Assembly: GCF_900094735.1 (NCBI RefSeq)
Contig: NZ_FMBM01000002.1
Location: 1-64,000 of the forward strand
Length of the DNA stretch: 64,000 bases
Direction: 5' to 3'
Origin: Saliniramus fredricksonii
GTDB taxonomy: Bacteria > Pseudomonadota > Alphaproteobacteria > Rhizobiales > Beijerinckiaceae
Part shown: positions 44,896 to 54,334 of the stretch, in pieces
Numbering within the stretch: position 1 is the first letter of the stretch
Layout of the letters: each line of letters begins with the position of its first letter
The notes under the pieces: generated by a model
The model's input: the letters and a program-made list of their open reading frames with translations, nothing else
Database searches by the model: none
What the model was told of the DNA's origin: nothing
Program-made: the position numbers and the translations under genes

Positions 44896-45227
44896 TCGCC
44901 AATCTGATCGATGATATCGGTGCGGGGCTGCATACGATCTTCATCGCCAATTTCGACATGGTCGTGCTGATCGGCCTGCTCGGGCAACTGATGTTCACCG
45001 CCCGCTTTCTGGTGCAGTGGATCGCGAGCGAGCGCGCGGGGCGCAGTGTCATCCCGATCTCCTTCTGGTTCTTCTCGCTGGGCGGCGGCTTCATTCTGCT
45101 CGGCTATGCGATCTACCGGCAGGATCCCGTCTTCATCCTCGGCCAGGCGCTGGGTACCTTCATCTACACACGCAACCTGATGCTGATCGCGCGCGAGCGG
45201 GCAGCCCGGGAGCATGAATCGGGCTAA
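44892..45227 (+). CDS. Lipid A biosynthesis N-terminal (LABN) domain membrane protein
   Basis: 111 residues with three membrane segments. LGQLMFTARFLVQWIASERA and SVIPISFWFFSLGGGFILLG are the diagnostic LABN motifs. The family accompanies DPM1-type transferases and ArnT-like enzymes and has SMR-like topology. It probably flips the lipid-linked sugar across the membrane. Its start overlaps the GT2 stop, so the three genes form a tight operon for envelope glycosylation. Confidence 0.88.
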   Translation: MIANLIDDIGAGLHTIFIANFDMVVLIGLLGQLMFTARFLVQWIASERAGRSVIPISFWFFSLGGGFILLGYAIYRQDPVFILGQALGTFIYTRNLMLIARERAAREHESG

Positions 45228-45237
45228 AGAGGCTGCG

Positions 45238-45870
45238 ATGAGCGAGAAGACGAAGCGGCGCGAAACCGGTGAGCCCCATTACCGTCCGGATTTCGTCGAT
45301 GACCTCGATGCCACCCTGCGCCATGCCTGGGCCTGCCTGGCGCGCGGGGTGAAGGACCGGCGCTCGCCCTTCCATACCCCCACCATCGCCACGCTCGGCA
45401 CGGACGGGCGCCCGCGCATGCGCACGGTGGTGCTGCGCGCCGTCGATACGGGCGCGCGCAGCCTGCGCTTCCACACCGACCAGCGTGGCCTCAAGAGCGA
45501 AGAGATCGCCGCAGATCCGCGCGTTGCCGTGCATGTCTATGACGCGCGTGGCAAGTTCCAGCTGCGGGCGGAGGGAATGGCGCAACTGCATGCGGGGGAT
45601 GCTCTGGCGCAGGCGGCCTGGGACGGCTCGCGGATGATGAGCCGGGCCTGTTACGCGACACAGCCGGCCCCGGGCACCGCGATCGCGGCGGCGGGCGGAT
45701 TCGTGCTACCTGAAGACGAAGCCGCGATTGTCGCAGGAGCAGCCAATTTCTCGGCGGTGACCATCACCATCGCTGAGATCGAGACACTCTATCTCGACCA
45801 TGCCGGCCACCGGCGCGCGCGTTTTCGTCTCGACCCGGATGATCACCAGGCGCATTGGCTGGTGCCTTGA
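45238..45870 (+). CDS. Pyridoxamine 5'-phosphate oxidase-like FMN-binding protein
   Basis: 210 residues from ATG 45238. The split-barrel FMN fold is seen as HTPTIATLGTDGRPRMRTVV, RFHTDQRGLKSEEIAADPRV and AVHVYDARGKFQLRAEGMAQ. It lacks the C-terminal PNPOx dimerisation signature, so it is a family member of unknown substrate rather than PdxH itself. It follows the lipid A gene trio by 10 bp and may be transcribed with it, though the functions appear unrelated. Confidence 0.8.
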   Translation: MSEKTKRRETGEPHYRPDFVDDLDATLRHAWACLARGVKDRRSPFHTPTIATLGTDGRPRMRTVVLRAVDTGARSLRFHTDQRGLKSEEIAADPRVAVHVYDARGKFQLRAEGMAQLHAGDALAQAAWDGSRMMSRACYATQPAPGTAIAAAGGFVLPEDEAAIVAGAANFSAVTITIAEIETLYLDHAGHRRARFRLDPDDHQAHWLVP

Positions 45871-45920
45871 GCGCGGGAGCTGCGTAAAAACGCTTGCATG
45901 ACGGCTTGTCGCAGCCCTGC

Positions 45921-45934
45921 TTGATCATTGTCAA
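45921..45934 (+). promoter_or_regulatory. FNR/FixK-type anaerobox upstream of ccoG
   Basis: TTGAT-CATT-GTCAA, one mismatch from TTGAT-N4-ATCAA, 65 bp upstream of the ccoG start. It fits low-oxygen activation of cbb3-oxidase maturation genes by FixK or FNR. Confidence 0.7.
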
Positions 45935-45998
45935 AGCCGGGAGTGCTGGTTTCGCATAAGAGTCGGTGCAATCTTCAGGATCCCGTATCGGGGGCGAA

Positions 45999-47489
45999 AT
46001 GTCCGACGCAGCCGTCACCAACAAGCCAGAACTCAAGCCCGACGAAGAGCATGAGGTCTATATCGAAGGCCCGCTCTACGAGGCGCGCAAGCAGCTCTTC
46101 ACGCAAAGCGTCTGGGGCCAGTTCCGCAAGATCAAGTGGGCAATCCTCGTCGCCACGCTCGGCGTCTATTACTTCCTGCCCTTCCTGCGCTGGGATCGCG
46201 GGCCGAATGCGCCCGATCAGGCGGTGCTGATCGACCTGCCGGCGCGGCGCTTCTATTTCTTCTTCATCGAGATCTGGCCGCAGGAAGTCTATTATCTGAC
46301 GGGGCTGTTGATCCTCGCCTCCCTGATCCTCTTCCTGATGAATGCCGTGGCCGGGCGGATCTGGTGCGGCTATCTCTGCCCGCAGACGGTCTGGACCGAT
46401 CTGTTCATGGCGGTGGAGCGGCGTATCGAGGGTGACCGGCGCGAGCGGTTGCGGCTCTATAACGGGCCATGGAACGCGGAGCGGGTTTCGAAATTCGCCT
46501 CCAAGCATTTCGTCTGGCTGATGATCGCGTGGTGGACCGGCGGGGCGTGGGTCTTGTATTTCGCCGATGCGCCGACGCTCGTCTACAATCTTGCGACTTT
46601 CCAGGCGCCCTTCGTGGCCTATCTCTGGATCGGCATCCTCACCTTCACGACGTACACGCTGGCCGGCTGGATGCGCGAGCAGGTCTGTGTCTACATGTGC
46701 CCGTGGCCGCGTATCCAGGCGGCGCTGACCGACGAGCATGCCTATAACGTCACTTACATGGCGGATCGCGGCGAGCCGCGCGGTTCCGTCAAGAAGAACC
46801 GCGCCCTGCGCGAGGCGGGCGAGCCGGCGGGCGATTGCATCGATTGCGGCCAATGCGTTGCCGTCTGCCCCACCGGTGTCGATATCCGCGACGGTTCGCA
46901 ACTCGGCTGCATCCAGTGCGGCCTGTGCATTGATGCCTGCAACAACGTGATGGAAAAGGTCGGCCTGCCGCGCGATCTCATCACCTATGACAGCGAGTAC
47001 AATCTGGAGCGCCGCCTCGAGGGCAAGCCGCAGGAACGCTCGAAGATCGTGCGCCCGCGTACCATCGTCTACATGGCGCTGATCGGGCTGATCGCGGGGA
47101 TCATGCTGTTCACCTTCGTCGGTCGTGGCTCGATGGACGTCTCGGCCCAGCACGACCGCAATCCGCTCTATGTGCAGCTTTCCGATGGTTCGATCCGCAA
47201 CGCCTACACCATTCGCCTGTCCAACAAGGCATTGGAGGAACGTGCCTTCACCCTCGCGGTGACGGGGCTGCCCGCAGTCGATCTCGATGCGCTTGGTGCG
47301 CTGCATGTCTCGGAGGGCGTGATCGAAATGCCCGTCGGCCCGGCCCAGACCCGCGAGGTCCGCGTGCTGGTCACCATTCCCGATCCTGCGAACATCCCCG
47401 AATCGACGCCGATCACCTTCGTGCTGACAGAGCCTGAGAGCGGCGAGGTCGCCACGACGAGTGACAATTTCATCCGACCCGCCGAGTGA
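45999..47489 (+). CDS. ccoG: cbb3 oxidase assembly protein CcoG (RdxA/FixG)
   Basis: 496 residues from ATG 45999. About five membrane segments and two 4Fe-4S cluster motifs are visible: CIDCGQCVAVCPTG and CIQCGLCIDACNNVM. A membrane motif GRIWCGYLCPQTVWTDLFMA also carries conserved cysteines. The C-terminal part is an Ig-like periplasmic domain. CcoG is a cupric reductase feeding Cu(I) into cytochrome cbb3 oxidase assembly. First gene of ccoGHIS, and no ccoNOQP is in the window. Confidence 0.95.
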   Translation: MSDAAVTNKPELKPDEEHEVYIEGPLYEARKQLFTQSVWGQFRKIKWAILVATLGVYYFLPFLRWDRGPNAPDQAVLIDLPARRFYFFFIEIWPQEVYYLTGLLILASLILFLMNAVAGRIWCGYLCPQTVWTDLFMAVERRIEGDRRERLRLYNGPWNAERVSKFASKHFVWLMIAWWTGGAWVLYFADAPTLVYNLATFQAPFVAYLWIGILTFTTYTLAGWMREQVCVYMCPWPRIQAALTDEHAYNVTYMADRGEPRGSVKKNRALREAGEPAGDCIDCGQCVAVCPTGVDIRDGSQLGCIQCGLCIDACNNVMEKVGLPRDLITYDSEYNLERRLEGKPQERSKIVRPRTIVYMALIGLIAGIMLFTFVGRGSMDVSAQHDRNPLYVQLSDGSIRNAYTIRLSNKALEERAFTLAVTGLPAVDLDALGALHVSEGVIEMPVGPAQTREVRVLVTIPDPANIPESTPITFVLTEPESGEVATTSDNFIRPAE

Positions 47490-47520
47490 GAGCGGGTCGG
47501 GCAAAACAGGAAGCCGAACG

Positions 47521-48045
47521 ATGTCCTCCCCCGAGCGTTTCGAAAACGACTACGTCCCCGGCGGCAAGCCGCTGACCGGGCGCAAGGTTCTGGCGATGAT
47601 TCTCGCCTTCTTCGGTGTCGTCATATTCGTCAATCTCGGGCTGCTCCTGCCCAATGCCATCGCGACGTTCCGGGGGCTCGAGACCGACAGCGCCTACCGC
47701 ACCAGCCAGGAGTTCAACACCACGCTCGCGAGCGCGGAACAGCAGCAGGCGCGGGGCTGGCAAATCGAGGCTTTCGTCGAGCGCCGCGCCGATGGCGGCG
47801 CCTATGCCGAGATCACCACGCGTGATCGTGACGGCAACATGCTGCCCGACATGGCCGGGGAGGTGGTGCTCGCGCGCCCCGCCGACAGCAATCTTGATCG
47901 CCCCGCGACACTGGAGCGTATCGGGTACGGCGTCTACGAGGCCCGGTTCGCGGACGTGCCGGCGGGACAGTGGGATCTGGTGTTGACCTTCAGCGAGGGT
48001 GACGAACAGGTCTTCCATTCGCGCAACCGCGTCATGCTACGCTGA
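47521..48045 (+). CDS. ccoH: cbb3 oxidase assembly protein CcoH (FixH)
   Basis: 174 residues. One membrane anchor (VLAMILAFFGVVIFVNLGLL), then a periplasmic FixH domain beginning TDSAYRTSQEFNTTLASAEQ and ending in a beta-rich part (YEARFADVPAGQWDLVLTF). It supports stability of the assembling oxidase. It ends 4 bp before ccoI. Confidence 0.93.
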   Translation: MSSPERFENDYVPGGKPLTGRKVLAMILAFFGVVIFVNLGLLLPNAIATFRGLETDSAYRTSQEFNTTLASAEQQQARGWQIEAFVERRADGGAYAEITTRDRDGNMLPDMAGEVVLARPADSNLDRPATLERIGYGVYEARFADVPAGQWDLVLTFSEGDEQVFHSRNRVMLR

Positions 48046-48049
48046 ACGG

Positions 48050-50359
48050 ATGAGCGAACGGATCGATTATTCGGCATTCGTGACGCGCGACAGGGAGGGT
48101 TGCGCGCAGCTTGATCTCGCGATCGACGGCATTACCTGTGCCGCCTGTATCCGGGAGATCGAACAGGGTGTCGCGGGACCCGGTATCGCCCATGCACGGC
48201 TGAATTATACGAACAAGCGTCTTCATCTCGTTTTCGACGCGGCGATGGATGGTGATGGCCATGAAACGGCCCCCGTCGATCCCGGGCTTGCCGTCACGCG
48301 GCTGCACAAACTCGGCTACAAGGCCTATCCCTTCACGCGCAGCCGTGAGGAGGAGATCGAGGCGGCGCAGACATCGGATCTGTTGAAGCGTCTCGGGGTG
48401 GCGGCATTCGCCACCATGAACATCATGCTGCTCTCGGTTTCGGTCTGGTCGGGCAATGTGGCCGATATCGATACCGAGACGCGCGATCTGTTCCACTGGA
48501 TCTCGGCGCTGATCGCGATCCCCACCGTGGCCTATTCCGGCCAGCCCTTCTTTCGCGGGGCGCTGCGCTCGCTGAAGGCGCGCTCGCTCGGTATGGATGT
48601 GCCGATTTCGCTGGGCGTGCTGCTCGCGGTGGGGATCTCGGTCATCGAGACCATGAATTCAGCCAGACACGCCTATTTCGACGCCGCCACCATGCTGCTC
48701 ACCTTCCTGCTCGCCGGGCGGGTGCTCGATCAGATCATGCGCAGGAAGACCCGCGCCGTGGCCGGCAATCTGCTCGCCCTGCGCGGCGAGACGGCGCGGC
48801 GGCTCGATGCCGATGGCGGGGTGACTGAAATCCCGGTTCTCGCGGTCAGGACCGGCGATCTCCTCCAGATTCGTCCAGGGGACCGGGTGCCTGTGGACGG
48901 GGTGGTCGTCACGGGGCTGTCGGATGTCGATGCCAGTCTCGTCACCGGCGAGACGGCGCGCGAGCCGGTGGGGGAGGGCGCACAGCTGCATTCCGGGACA
49001 CTCAATCTGTCCGGAGCGCTGACCTTGCGCGCCGTCGCGGCGGCGGAGAATTCCCTCGTCGCCGAGGTGAACAAGCTGCTCGATCAGGCCCTGATGGCGA
49101 AGTCGCGCTATGTGCAGATCGCCGATCGTGCCGCGCAACTCTATTCGCCCGTGGTGCATGCCGCCGCTGCGCTGACGCTGATCGGCTGGCTGCTGGTCGG
49201 CGCGGATCTGCATTTCGCGGTGATCACGGCGGTCGCGGTTCTGATCATCACCTGTCCCTGTGCGCTGGGGCTCGCCGTCCCGGCGGTGCAGGTCGTGGTC
49301 TCCGGCGCATTGTTTCGCTCCGGCGTTCTGCTCACCGCCGGTGACGGTGTCGAGCGCATCGCCGCCTGCGATACGGTGGTCTTCGACAAGACCGGTACGC
49401 TCACCACGCCCGAAGCGCGGCTCGTCAATCGCGGCGCCCTCGATGACGCGATGGTGGCGCTCGCAAGCAGGCTTGGCCAGAGCTCCAACCATCCCCTGGC
49501 CCGGGCACTGGCGCGCGATGGCGCGGCGGGAGCGCCCTTCGACGATGTCGTCGAGGAGCCGGGACGCGGGGTGCGCGCCATGGTCGACGGCATCGAGGCG
49601 CGGCTGGGCAGCCCGGATTTCTGCGATGCGCAGGATGCCGTCACGGATGCCCTGCGTGGCGAGCCCGATGCGACGCCGATCGTCCTGCGCCATGGTGCGC
49701 GCGTGGCGGTGCTGCTGCTGCGCCAGGTCCTGCGCGCCGATGCCGGCGATGTCGTCGCCGATCTCAAACGGCGCGGCCTCGGAGTGATGATCGTCTCCGG
49801 CGATCGCGAAGGGCCGGTTCGCCGGGCCGCCGAGGCGCTCGGCATTGCTGACTGGCATGCCGGCTGCAAGCCCGGCGACAAGACCGCCATTCTCGCGCGT
49901 CTCGCCGGTGAGGGGCGGCGCACGCTGATGGTGGGCGACGGGCTCAATGACGCTCCGGCGCTGGCGGCTGCCCATGCCTCGATCTCGCCGATCAGCGCCT
50001 CGCATCTGGCCCAGAACTGTGCCGATGCCCTCGCCCTCGGCGATCGCCTCCGCCCGGTGGCCGAAGCCGTCGCCCTGTCGCGCAAGGCGCTGATGATCAT
50101 GCGCCAGAATCTGTGGATTTCGACTGTGTACAATCTGATCGCCGTGCCGATTGCGGTGCTCGGCTACGTCACCCCGCTGATCGCGGCGGTCGCAATGTCG
50201 GGCTCCTCGGTGATTGTCACGCTCAACGCCATGCGCGCGCGGGGCGCGGGGCGCGGGGCTCGAGCGAGTACTGCTCCGGCTTCCACGCATGCCAGATCAC
50301 AGGCGACGGCGATGATCACCCCCGCTCCGGCGGTCACGCCCTCGGAGGCTGCATCATGA
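48050..50359 (+). CDS. ccoI: Copper-exporting P1B-type ATPase CcoI (FixI)
   Basis: 769 residues from ATG 48050. N-terminal heavy-metal-binding motif GITCAACIREIE, membrane Cu site TCPCALGLA, phosphorylation site DKTGTLTTPEARL and hinge VGDGLNDAPALAAAHA. FixI/CcoI exports copper to the periplasm for the CuB centre of cbb3 oxidase. Operon position and subgroup features separate it from housekeeping CopA. The next gene overlaps by four bases. Confidence 0.95.
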   Translation: MSERIDYSAFVTRDREGCAQLDLAIDGITCAACIREIEQGVAGPGIAHARLNYTNKRLHLVFDAAMDGDGHETAPVDPGLAVTRLHKLGYKAYPFTRSREEEIEAAQTSDLLKRLGVAAFATMNIMLLSVSVWSGNVADIDTETRDLFHWISALIAIPTVAYSGQPFFRGALRSLKARSLGMDVPISLGVLLAVGISVIETMNSARHAYFDAATMLLTFLLAGRVLDQIMRRKTRAVAGNLLALRGETARRLDADGGVTEIPVLAVRTGDLLQIRPGDRVPVDGVVVTGLSDVDASLVTGETAREPVGEGAQLHSGTLNLSGALTLRAVAAAENSLVAEVNKLLDQALMAKSRYVQIADRAAQLYSPVVHAAAALTLIGWLLVGADLHFAVITAVAVLIITCPCALGLAVPAVQVVVSGALFRSGVLLTAGDGVERIAACDTVVFDKTGTLTTPEARLVNRGALDDAMVALASRLGQSSNHPLARALARDGAAGAPFDDVVEEPGRGVRAMVDGIEARLGSPDFCDAQDAVTDALRGEPDATPIVLRHGARVAVLLLRQVLRADAGDVVADLKRRGLGVMIVSGDREGPVRRAAEALGIADWHAGCKPGDKTAILARLAGEGRRTLMVGDGLNDAPALAAAHASISPISASHLAQNCADALALGDRLRPVAEAVALSRKALMIMRQNLWISTVYNLIAVPIAVLGYVTPLIAAVAMSGSSVIVTLNAMRARGAGRGARASTAPASTHARSQATAMITPAPAVTPSEAAS

Positions 50360-50550
50360 ATGTCCTGATCTACCTGCTGCCGATCGCACTCAGCCTCGGC
50401 CTGATGGGGCTGATCGCCTTCCTCTGGTCGCTGCGCTCGGGCCAGTACGAGGATCTCGAAGGGGCGGCGTTGCGCATTCTTGATGACGATGATCTGCGCG
50501 ACGAGAATGCGGATGAAACCGACAAGCCGCGTAAGCGCGACGACATCTGA
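50356..50550 (+). CDS. ccoS: cbb3 oxidase assembly protein CcoS
   Basis: 64 residues: one membrane helix (YLLPIALSLGLMGLIAFLWS) followed by the characteristic LRSGQYEDLEGAALRILDDD and an acidic tail. It is needed for insertion of heme and copper into the oxidase. Last gene of the operon, directly convergent with fliP, leaving only four bases between. Confidence 0.93.
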   Translation: MNVLIYLLPIALSLGLMGLIAFLWSLRSGQYEDLEGAALRILDDDDLRDENADETDKPRKRDDI

Positions 50551-50554
50551 GGCG

Positions 50555-51292
50555 CTACAAGCCGTAACTGCGTACCAGCGATCCCGCGACGAGGTTCCAG
50601 CCGTCGACCAGCACGAAGAAGATCAGCTTGAATGGCAGCGAGACCGTGATCGGCGGCAGCATCATCATGCCCACCGACATCAGGATCGAGGCGACCACCA
50701 GATCGATGATGATGAAGGGCACGAAGAGCAGGAAGCCGATCTCGAAGGCGCGCCGCAGCTCCGAGATCATGAAGGCCGGGACCAGCACGTGCAACTGGAC
50801 ATCGTCGGGGCCCTCGAGATCGGTCTGACCCGACATGTCGATGAAGAGTTCGAGATCGCGCTCGCGGACATGGGCGAGCATGAAGGTGCGAAACGGAGCG
50901 ACGCCGCGGGTAAAGGCCTCTTCCTGGCTGATTTCACCGGCGATGAGCGGGGCGACGCCTTCCTCGTAGGCTTCCTGGAGCGTCGGTGCCATGACGAAGG
51001 CGGTGAGGAACAGCGCGAGTCCGATGATGACACCGTTCGGCGGGGCCGTCATCGTGCCCAATGCGGAGCGCAGCAGGGAAAGCACCACGACGATCCGGGT
51101 AAACGACGTCACCATCACCAGGATCGAGGGTGCGAGCGCGAGGACCGTGATCAGCGCGATCAGTTGCAGCGCCCGCTCGGTGACGCCGCCCTCCTCACCG
51201 AGATCGAGGGTCAGGGTCTGGGCGAGGCTGGGGAAGGCGAGGAGGAAGGCACCCGTGCCGACCAGGCAGGCGGCGGGCATGCGCAGGGCCAT
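50555..51292 (-). CDS. fliP: Flagellar export apparatus protein FliP
   Basis: 245 residues from ATG 51292; a further upstream in-frame extension lacks family similarity. An N-terminal signal-like segment, then [20 protein letters not shown] and [20 protein letters not shown], the FliP signatures. The C-terminus has [20 protein letters not shown]. It forms the FliP5Q4R1 export gate core. It is adjacent to the fliO-like gene on the same strand, and the remaining gate genes face the other way at 55 kb. Confidence 0.95.
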   Translation of the reverse strand: MALRMPAACLVGTGAFLLAFPSLAQTLTLDLGEEGGVTERALQLIALITVLALAPSILVMVTSFTRIVVVLSLLRSALGTMTAPPNGVIIGLALFLTAFVMAPTLQEAYEEGVAPLIAGEISQEEAFTRGVAPFRTFMLAHVRERDLELFIDMSGQTDLEGPDDVQLHVLVPAFMISELRRAFEIGFLLFVPFIIIDLVVASILMSVGMMMLPPITVSLPFKLIFFVLVDGWNLVAGSLVRSYGL

Positions 51293-51472
51293 GAGACGCG
51301 CGCGCGCGCGCTCCCGGCGATCACGCCGCAGCGCGTTCGCGCAACCCATGCCTGTGTGGCTCCTGCCCCCGTGATCCGCCTGCACCGCTGATTCGCTCCG
51401 CATGTCCTGTTACGGGACGGTGCGACGCGAATCACGGCAGCGCAAGCGCGGCAAGCGGGCGCAAGCGGGCTA

Positions 51473-53674
51473 TCAAGAGCTTTTGGGACCCTTGTCCGTG
51501 CTGCGTCCGAGCAGACGGGCGAATTCCGCTTCGATCTCGTCTACCGAGAACGGATCGACCTTGCCGCCGGGCTTTTCTTCTTTCGGCGCCGGTTCGGCTT
51601 GTGGCTGATCTGCCGTGTTGGCCTCTTCCGCTGCGGGTGCCTCGTCTGCAGATGCCTCGTCTGCGGGCGCCTCGTCTGCGGATGCCTCGTCTGCAGATGC
51701 CTGGGCTGCGGGTTCTTCTGTGACGCCATCCTGCACGGTCGTATCGCGCTTTGCGCGCACAGTGTCCTGCGGCGCGAATGCCCCGGTTGCGGGATGGGCG
51801 GCTGGCTCTTCCTCGATGGCCGGCTCCGTGGTGTCGGCATCGGCCGTGAGTTCCGGCTCCGGTGCCGTTTCGGATCCCGGCTGTGCGTGCGACGCGACAT
51901 CATCGACGGAGCGCGCATGCGTATGCGCGGCACCTTCCGGCGCGGCCTCGGCTTCCGCTGCTTCCGCGAGCGCTTCTTCAGCGATGATTGCCTGCGCCTG
52001 GGCGAAGGCCGGAGATGCTGCCGGCTCTTCTGTTTCCGGGAAGCGCGGGTCCGGATCTTGCGTATCCGTCTGCACATCAGCGCGTGGAGGGGCCTGCGGT
52101 TGCGGGCTCTCTTCGATGGCGGAGGCAAAATGCGCCGGACCGGAAGTCGGAGCCGGGGTCATGCCGGGTGCAGGAGCATGCGGGCTTCCGGCGGGGGCAT
52201 GATCGTCTGAGCCGTCCCCGGTGACCGGCGCGGTTTCGGGTGCCGTGATCTCAGGCGCGGTCCCGGTGGACGAAGATTCGGCAAGAGCGGACTCAGCAAG
52301 AGCGGACTCGGCAAGAGCGGACTTGGCAAGAGAAGACTCGACAAGAGGAGAGTCGTCGATAGGAGACCTGTCAATTGCAGACCCGGCGGCCTCGCGCCTG
52401 CTCGGTACGGCCTCGGCGAAAGCCTGCTCGATGGAGAAAGCATCCTCGCTCTGTCGGCGCGGCGCCTCTGCGACCGGCGGGGCGGTGCGCGCCGGGAAGG
52501 CGGGCGGCTCGGAGCTGATGAAAACGGGCGCTTCTGGAGCCGGTGCATCATCACCGCGTGTGTCGACGGGGGCGTCGGGGGATGGTGTTACGCGGGCGCT
52601 CCGCGCGTCTGCGGGCGCAGCCGGGGCCGGGCGCTTGAATGCGGCTTCGAGCTCGCGCGCCATATCGGAAAACAGCGCATCCTCGCGAGCGGCGGGAGCG
52701 GCCTCCGGAGCGGAAGCGGGGGAGGGCACGGCTTCGCCGCCGGCGCGAGTCAACGCGTCATCGGCGCTCGCAGCTGCAAGGCCTGCACCGGAAAGGCGCG
52801 TTGCGTCCATACCGCCTCCGACCGCCGCGTGAGACGGCGCTTCCCCGGCGCTGTCGGATGGCGCATCGGGCAGGTTCGGCGTGGTGCGCGAACGCGGCGG
52901 GTAAGGCGGGGGATTGTCGGGCGCCACCGGCGTGGTGCGCGGGCGCGGCGGGAATTGCGGCGCGGGCTTTTCGGCGGGTCGTGTTTGCGCCTGTCGCCCG
53001 AAGCCGAACAGGCCGCGCCTGGATTCGGCCCCCGGTTCTGATGCGCGCTTCTGCGCGGGCTGCGCGACGACCGGCTCCATCGCCTGCGAGAGGCCTTGCT
53101 GTGCCGGCGGTTCCATCTCCGGCTGTGGCCCGGCGTTCCGGCGCGGCTGCGGGGCGAATCCCGGGGGTGGCGGGGGTTCTGCTTGCGCAGGGGGCGCGCC
53201 GGTCGAGGCGGCAGGCGGCGGCTGAGCGGCGGGTTGCACCATCGCGGCGGCGGCGATCGGTGCCGCCGCTTGCGGGGGCGAACCCTGCGACAATCCCGGC
53301 TGATAGCCCGGCTGGCCGGTGATAGCCTGTTCCGGCGCAGGCTCGAACGGAACCTCCATCGCCGGCGGGGCCATTGCCCGGCCATGGGGCGCGCGCACGA
53401 TATTGCTCTCGATCACGCAATCATTCGGCCCGCCCAGCATGACGAGATGCTCGACATTGTCACGGCGCAGCAGCACGAGCTGGCGCTGGCGGTCGAGATC
53501 ATAGACATCGACGATACCCAGCCTTGGCTGACGCCCGCGCCCGCGCTCGCCACCCATGGCGAAACGCTTGCCGCCGATCCGCTTCAGGACGATGGCGAAC
53601 AGGGCCAGAAGGATCGCGATGATCGCGAAGGCGATGACGTATTGAACGACGGGTGAGACTTCAAAACCGAGCAT
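51473..53674 (-). CDS. fliO: FliO-like flagellar protein with a giant Ala/Pro/Glu-rich tail
   Basis: 733 residues from ATG 53674 (MLGFEVSPVVQYVIAFAIIA). One membrane segment (about 9-30), then a FliO beta domain to about residue 110 (RLGIVDVYDLDRQRQLVLLR, VEHLVMLGGPNDCVIESNIV). The remaining 600 or so residues are low-complexity, with runs such as SALAESALAESALAE and SADEASADEAPADEASADEA encoded by 15-bp tandem repeats. FliO helps assemble the FliP ring and is usually 100-150 residues. The tail is probably disordered and cytoplasmic. It lies directly upstream of fliP. Confidence 0.8.
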   Translation of the reverse strand: MLGFEVSPVVQYVIAFAIIAILLALFAIVLKRIGGKRFAMGGERGRGRQPRLGIVDVYDLDRQRQLVLLRRDNVEHLVMLGGPNDCVIESNIVRAPHGRAMAPPAMEVPFEPAPEQAITGQPGYQPGLSQGSPPQAAAPIAAAAMVQPAAQPPPAASTGAPPAQAEPPPPPGFAPQPRRNAGPQPEMEPPAQQGLSQAMEPVVAQPAQKRASEPGAESRRGLFGFGRQAQTRPAEKPAPQFPPRPRTTPVAPDNPPPYPPRSRTTPNLPDAPSDSAGEAPSHAAVGGGMDATRLSGAGLAAASADDALTRAGGEAVPSPASAPEAAPAAREDALFSDMARELEAAFKRPAPAAPADARSARVTPSPDAPVDTRGDDAPAPEAPVFISSEPPAFPARTAPPVAEAPRRQSEDAFSIEQAFAEAVPSRREAAGSAIDRSPIDDSPLVESSLAKSALAESALAESALAESSSTGTAPEITAPETAPVTGDGSDDHAPAGSPHAPAPGMTPAPTSGPAHFASAIEESPQPQAPPRADVQTDTQDPDPRFPETEEPAASPAFAQAQAIIAEEALAEAAEAEAAPEGAAHTHARSVDDVASHAQPGSETAPEPELTADADTTEPAIEEEPAAHPATGAFAPQDTVRAKRDTTVQDGVTEEPAAQASADEASADEAPADEASADEAPAAEEANTADQPQAEPAPKEEKPGGKVDPFSVDEIEAEFARLLGRSTDKGPKSS
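51633..51707. repeat. 15-bp tandem repeats inside the fliO tail
   Basis: About five copies of GCCTCGTCTGCNGAT-like units encoding ASADE/APADE. A second array of related 15-bp units (GCAAGAGCGGACTCG) lies at about 52277-52350. Confidence 0.7.
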
Positions 53675-53818
53675 AGATGGACGCACGCTCTTCTTTGCGC
53701 ACGGCAGACGAATGGCCGTGCTGATCGATAGGGCCACACGCGTTATCGCCTTCAATGCATTTGCGCGCAAGCATTCTGTGGATTTCAACGGGGGAAAAGC
53801 GGCATTTGCATGTCATCC

Positions 53819-53844
53819 TTAACCCCTCCTTAACTCCCCGTTAA
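53819..53844 (+). promoter_or_regulatory. Tandem CtrA boxes upstream of flgB
   Basis: Three TTAA half-sites at 53819, 53830 and 53841, each separated by exactly seven bases. This gives two overlapping full TTAA-N7-TTAA boxes about 70 bp upstream of the flgB start. The fliO-like gene starts on the other strand 145 bp away and could share them. Confidence 0.75.
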
Positions 53845-53914
53845 CCATACGCACGGCAAATTTTGCCCAGTGCCGCCGGAGGGCCGCACGCGATTCGAGT
53901 AACGGAGAAGTCCG

Positions 53915-54313
53915 GTGTCCGTCGCAGGTCTGCCGCTGATCGAGAAGCTGAAGACGCGCATGCACTGGCACCAGACGCGCCAGAAGGTGATCGCGGAAAA
54001 CGTCGCCAATGCCGATACGCCCGGCTTCAAGCCGCGCGACGTGGCCGAGCCGCAGCTCGATGCACGGGGGCGTCCCGTCGGTGGCAATCTCCAGGTGGCG
54101 CGTACGGCGCCGGGGCATCTCGCCCTGGACCAGGCGCGCCCCGGCATGAGTGAACGCAACGCGGCGCGCTTCGAGGTGCGCCCGAACGGCAATGCCGTGA
54201 ACCTCGAGGAGGAGATGCTGAGATCCGCGCAGAACCAGTCGGATTATCAGCTCGCCGCCTCTCTCTACGAAAAGAGCCTTTCGATGCTGCGCATCGCGAC
54301 AGGCAGACGCTGA
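53915..54313 (+). CDS. flgB: Flagellar basal-body rod protein FlgB
   Basis: 132 residues from GTG 53915, with GGAG upstream. N-terminal rod motif HQTRQKVIAENVANADTPGF and a C-terminal amphipathic helix. It forms the proximal rod in the periplasm. First gene of flgB-flgC-fliE-fliQ-fliR-flhB. Confidence 0.93.
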   Translation: MSVAGLPLIEKLKTRMHWHQTRQKVIAENVANADTPGFKPRDVAEPQLDARGRPVGGNLQVARTAPGHLALDQARPGMSERNAARFEVRPNGNAVNLEEEMLRSAQNQSDYQLAASLYEKSLSMLRIATGRR

Positions 54314-54334
54314 CCTCTTTCAAGGTGATCGCCC

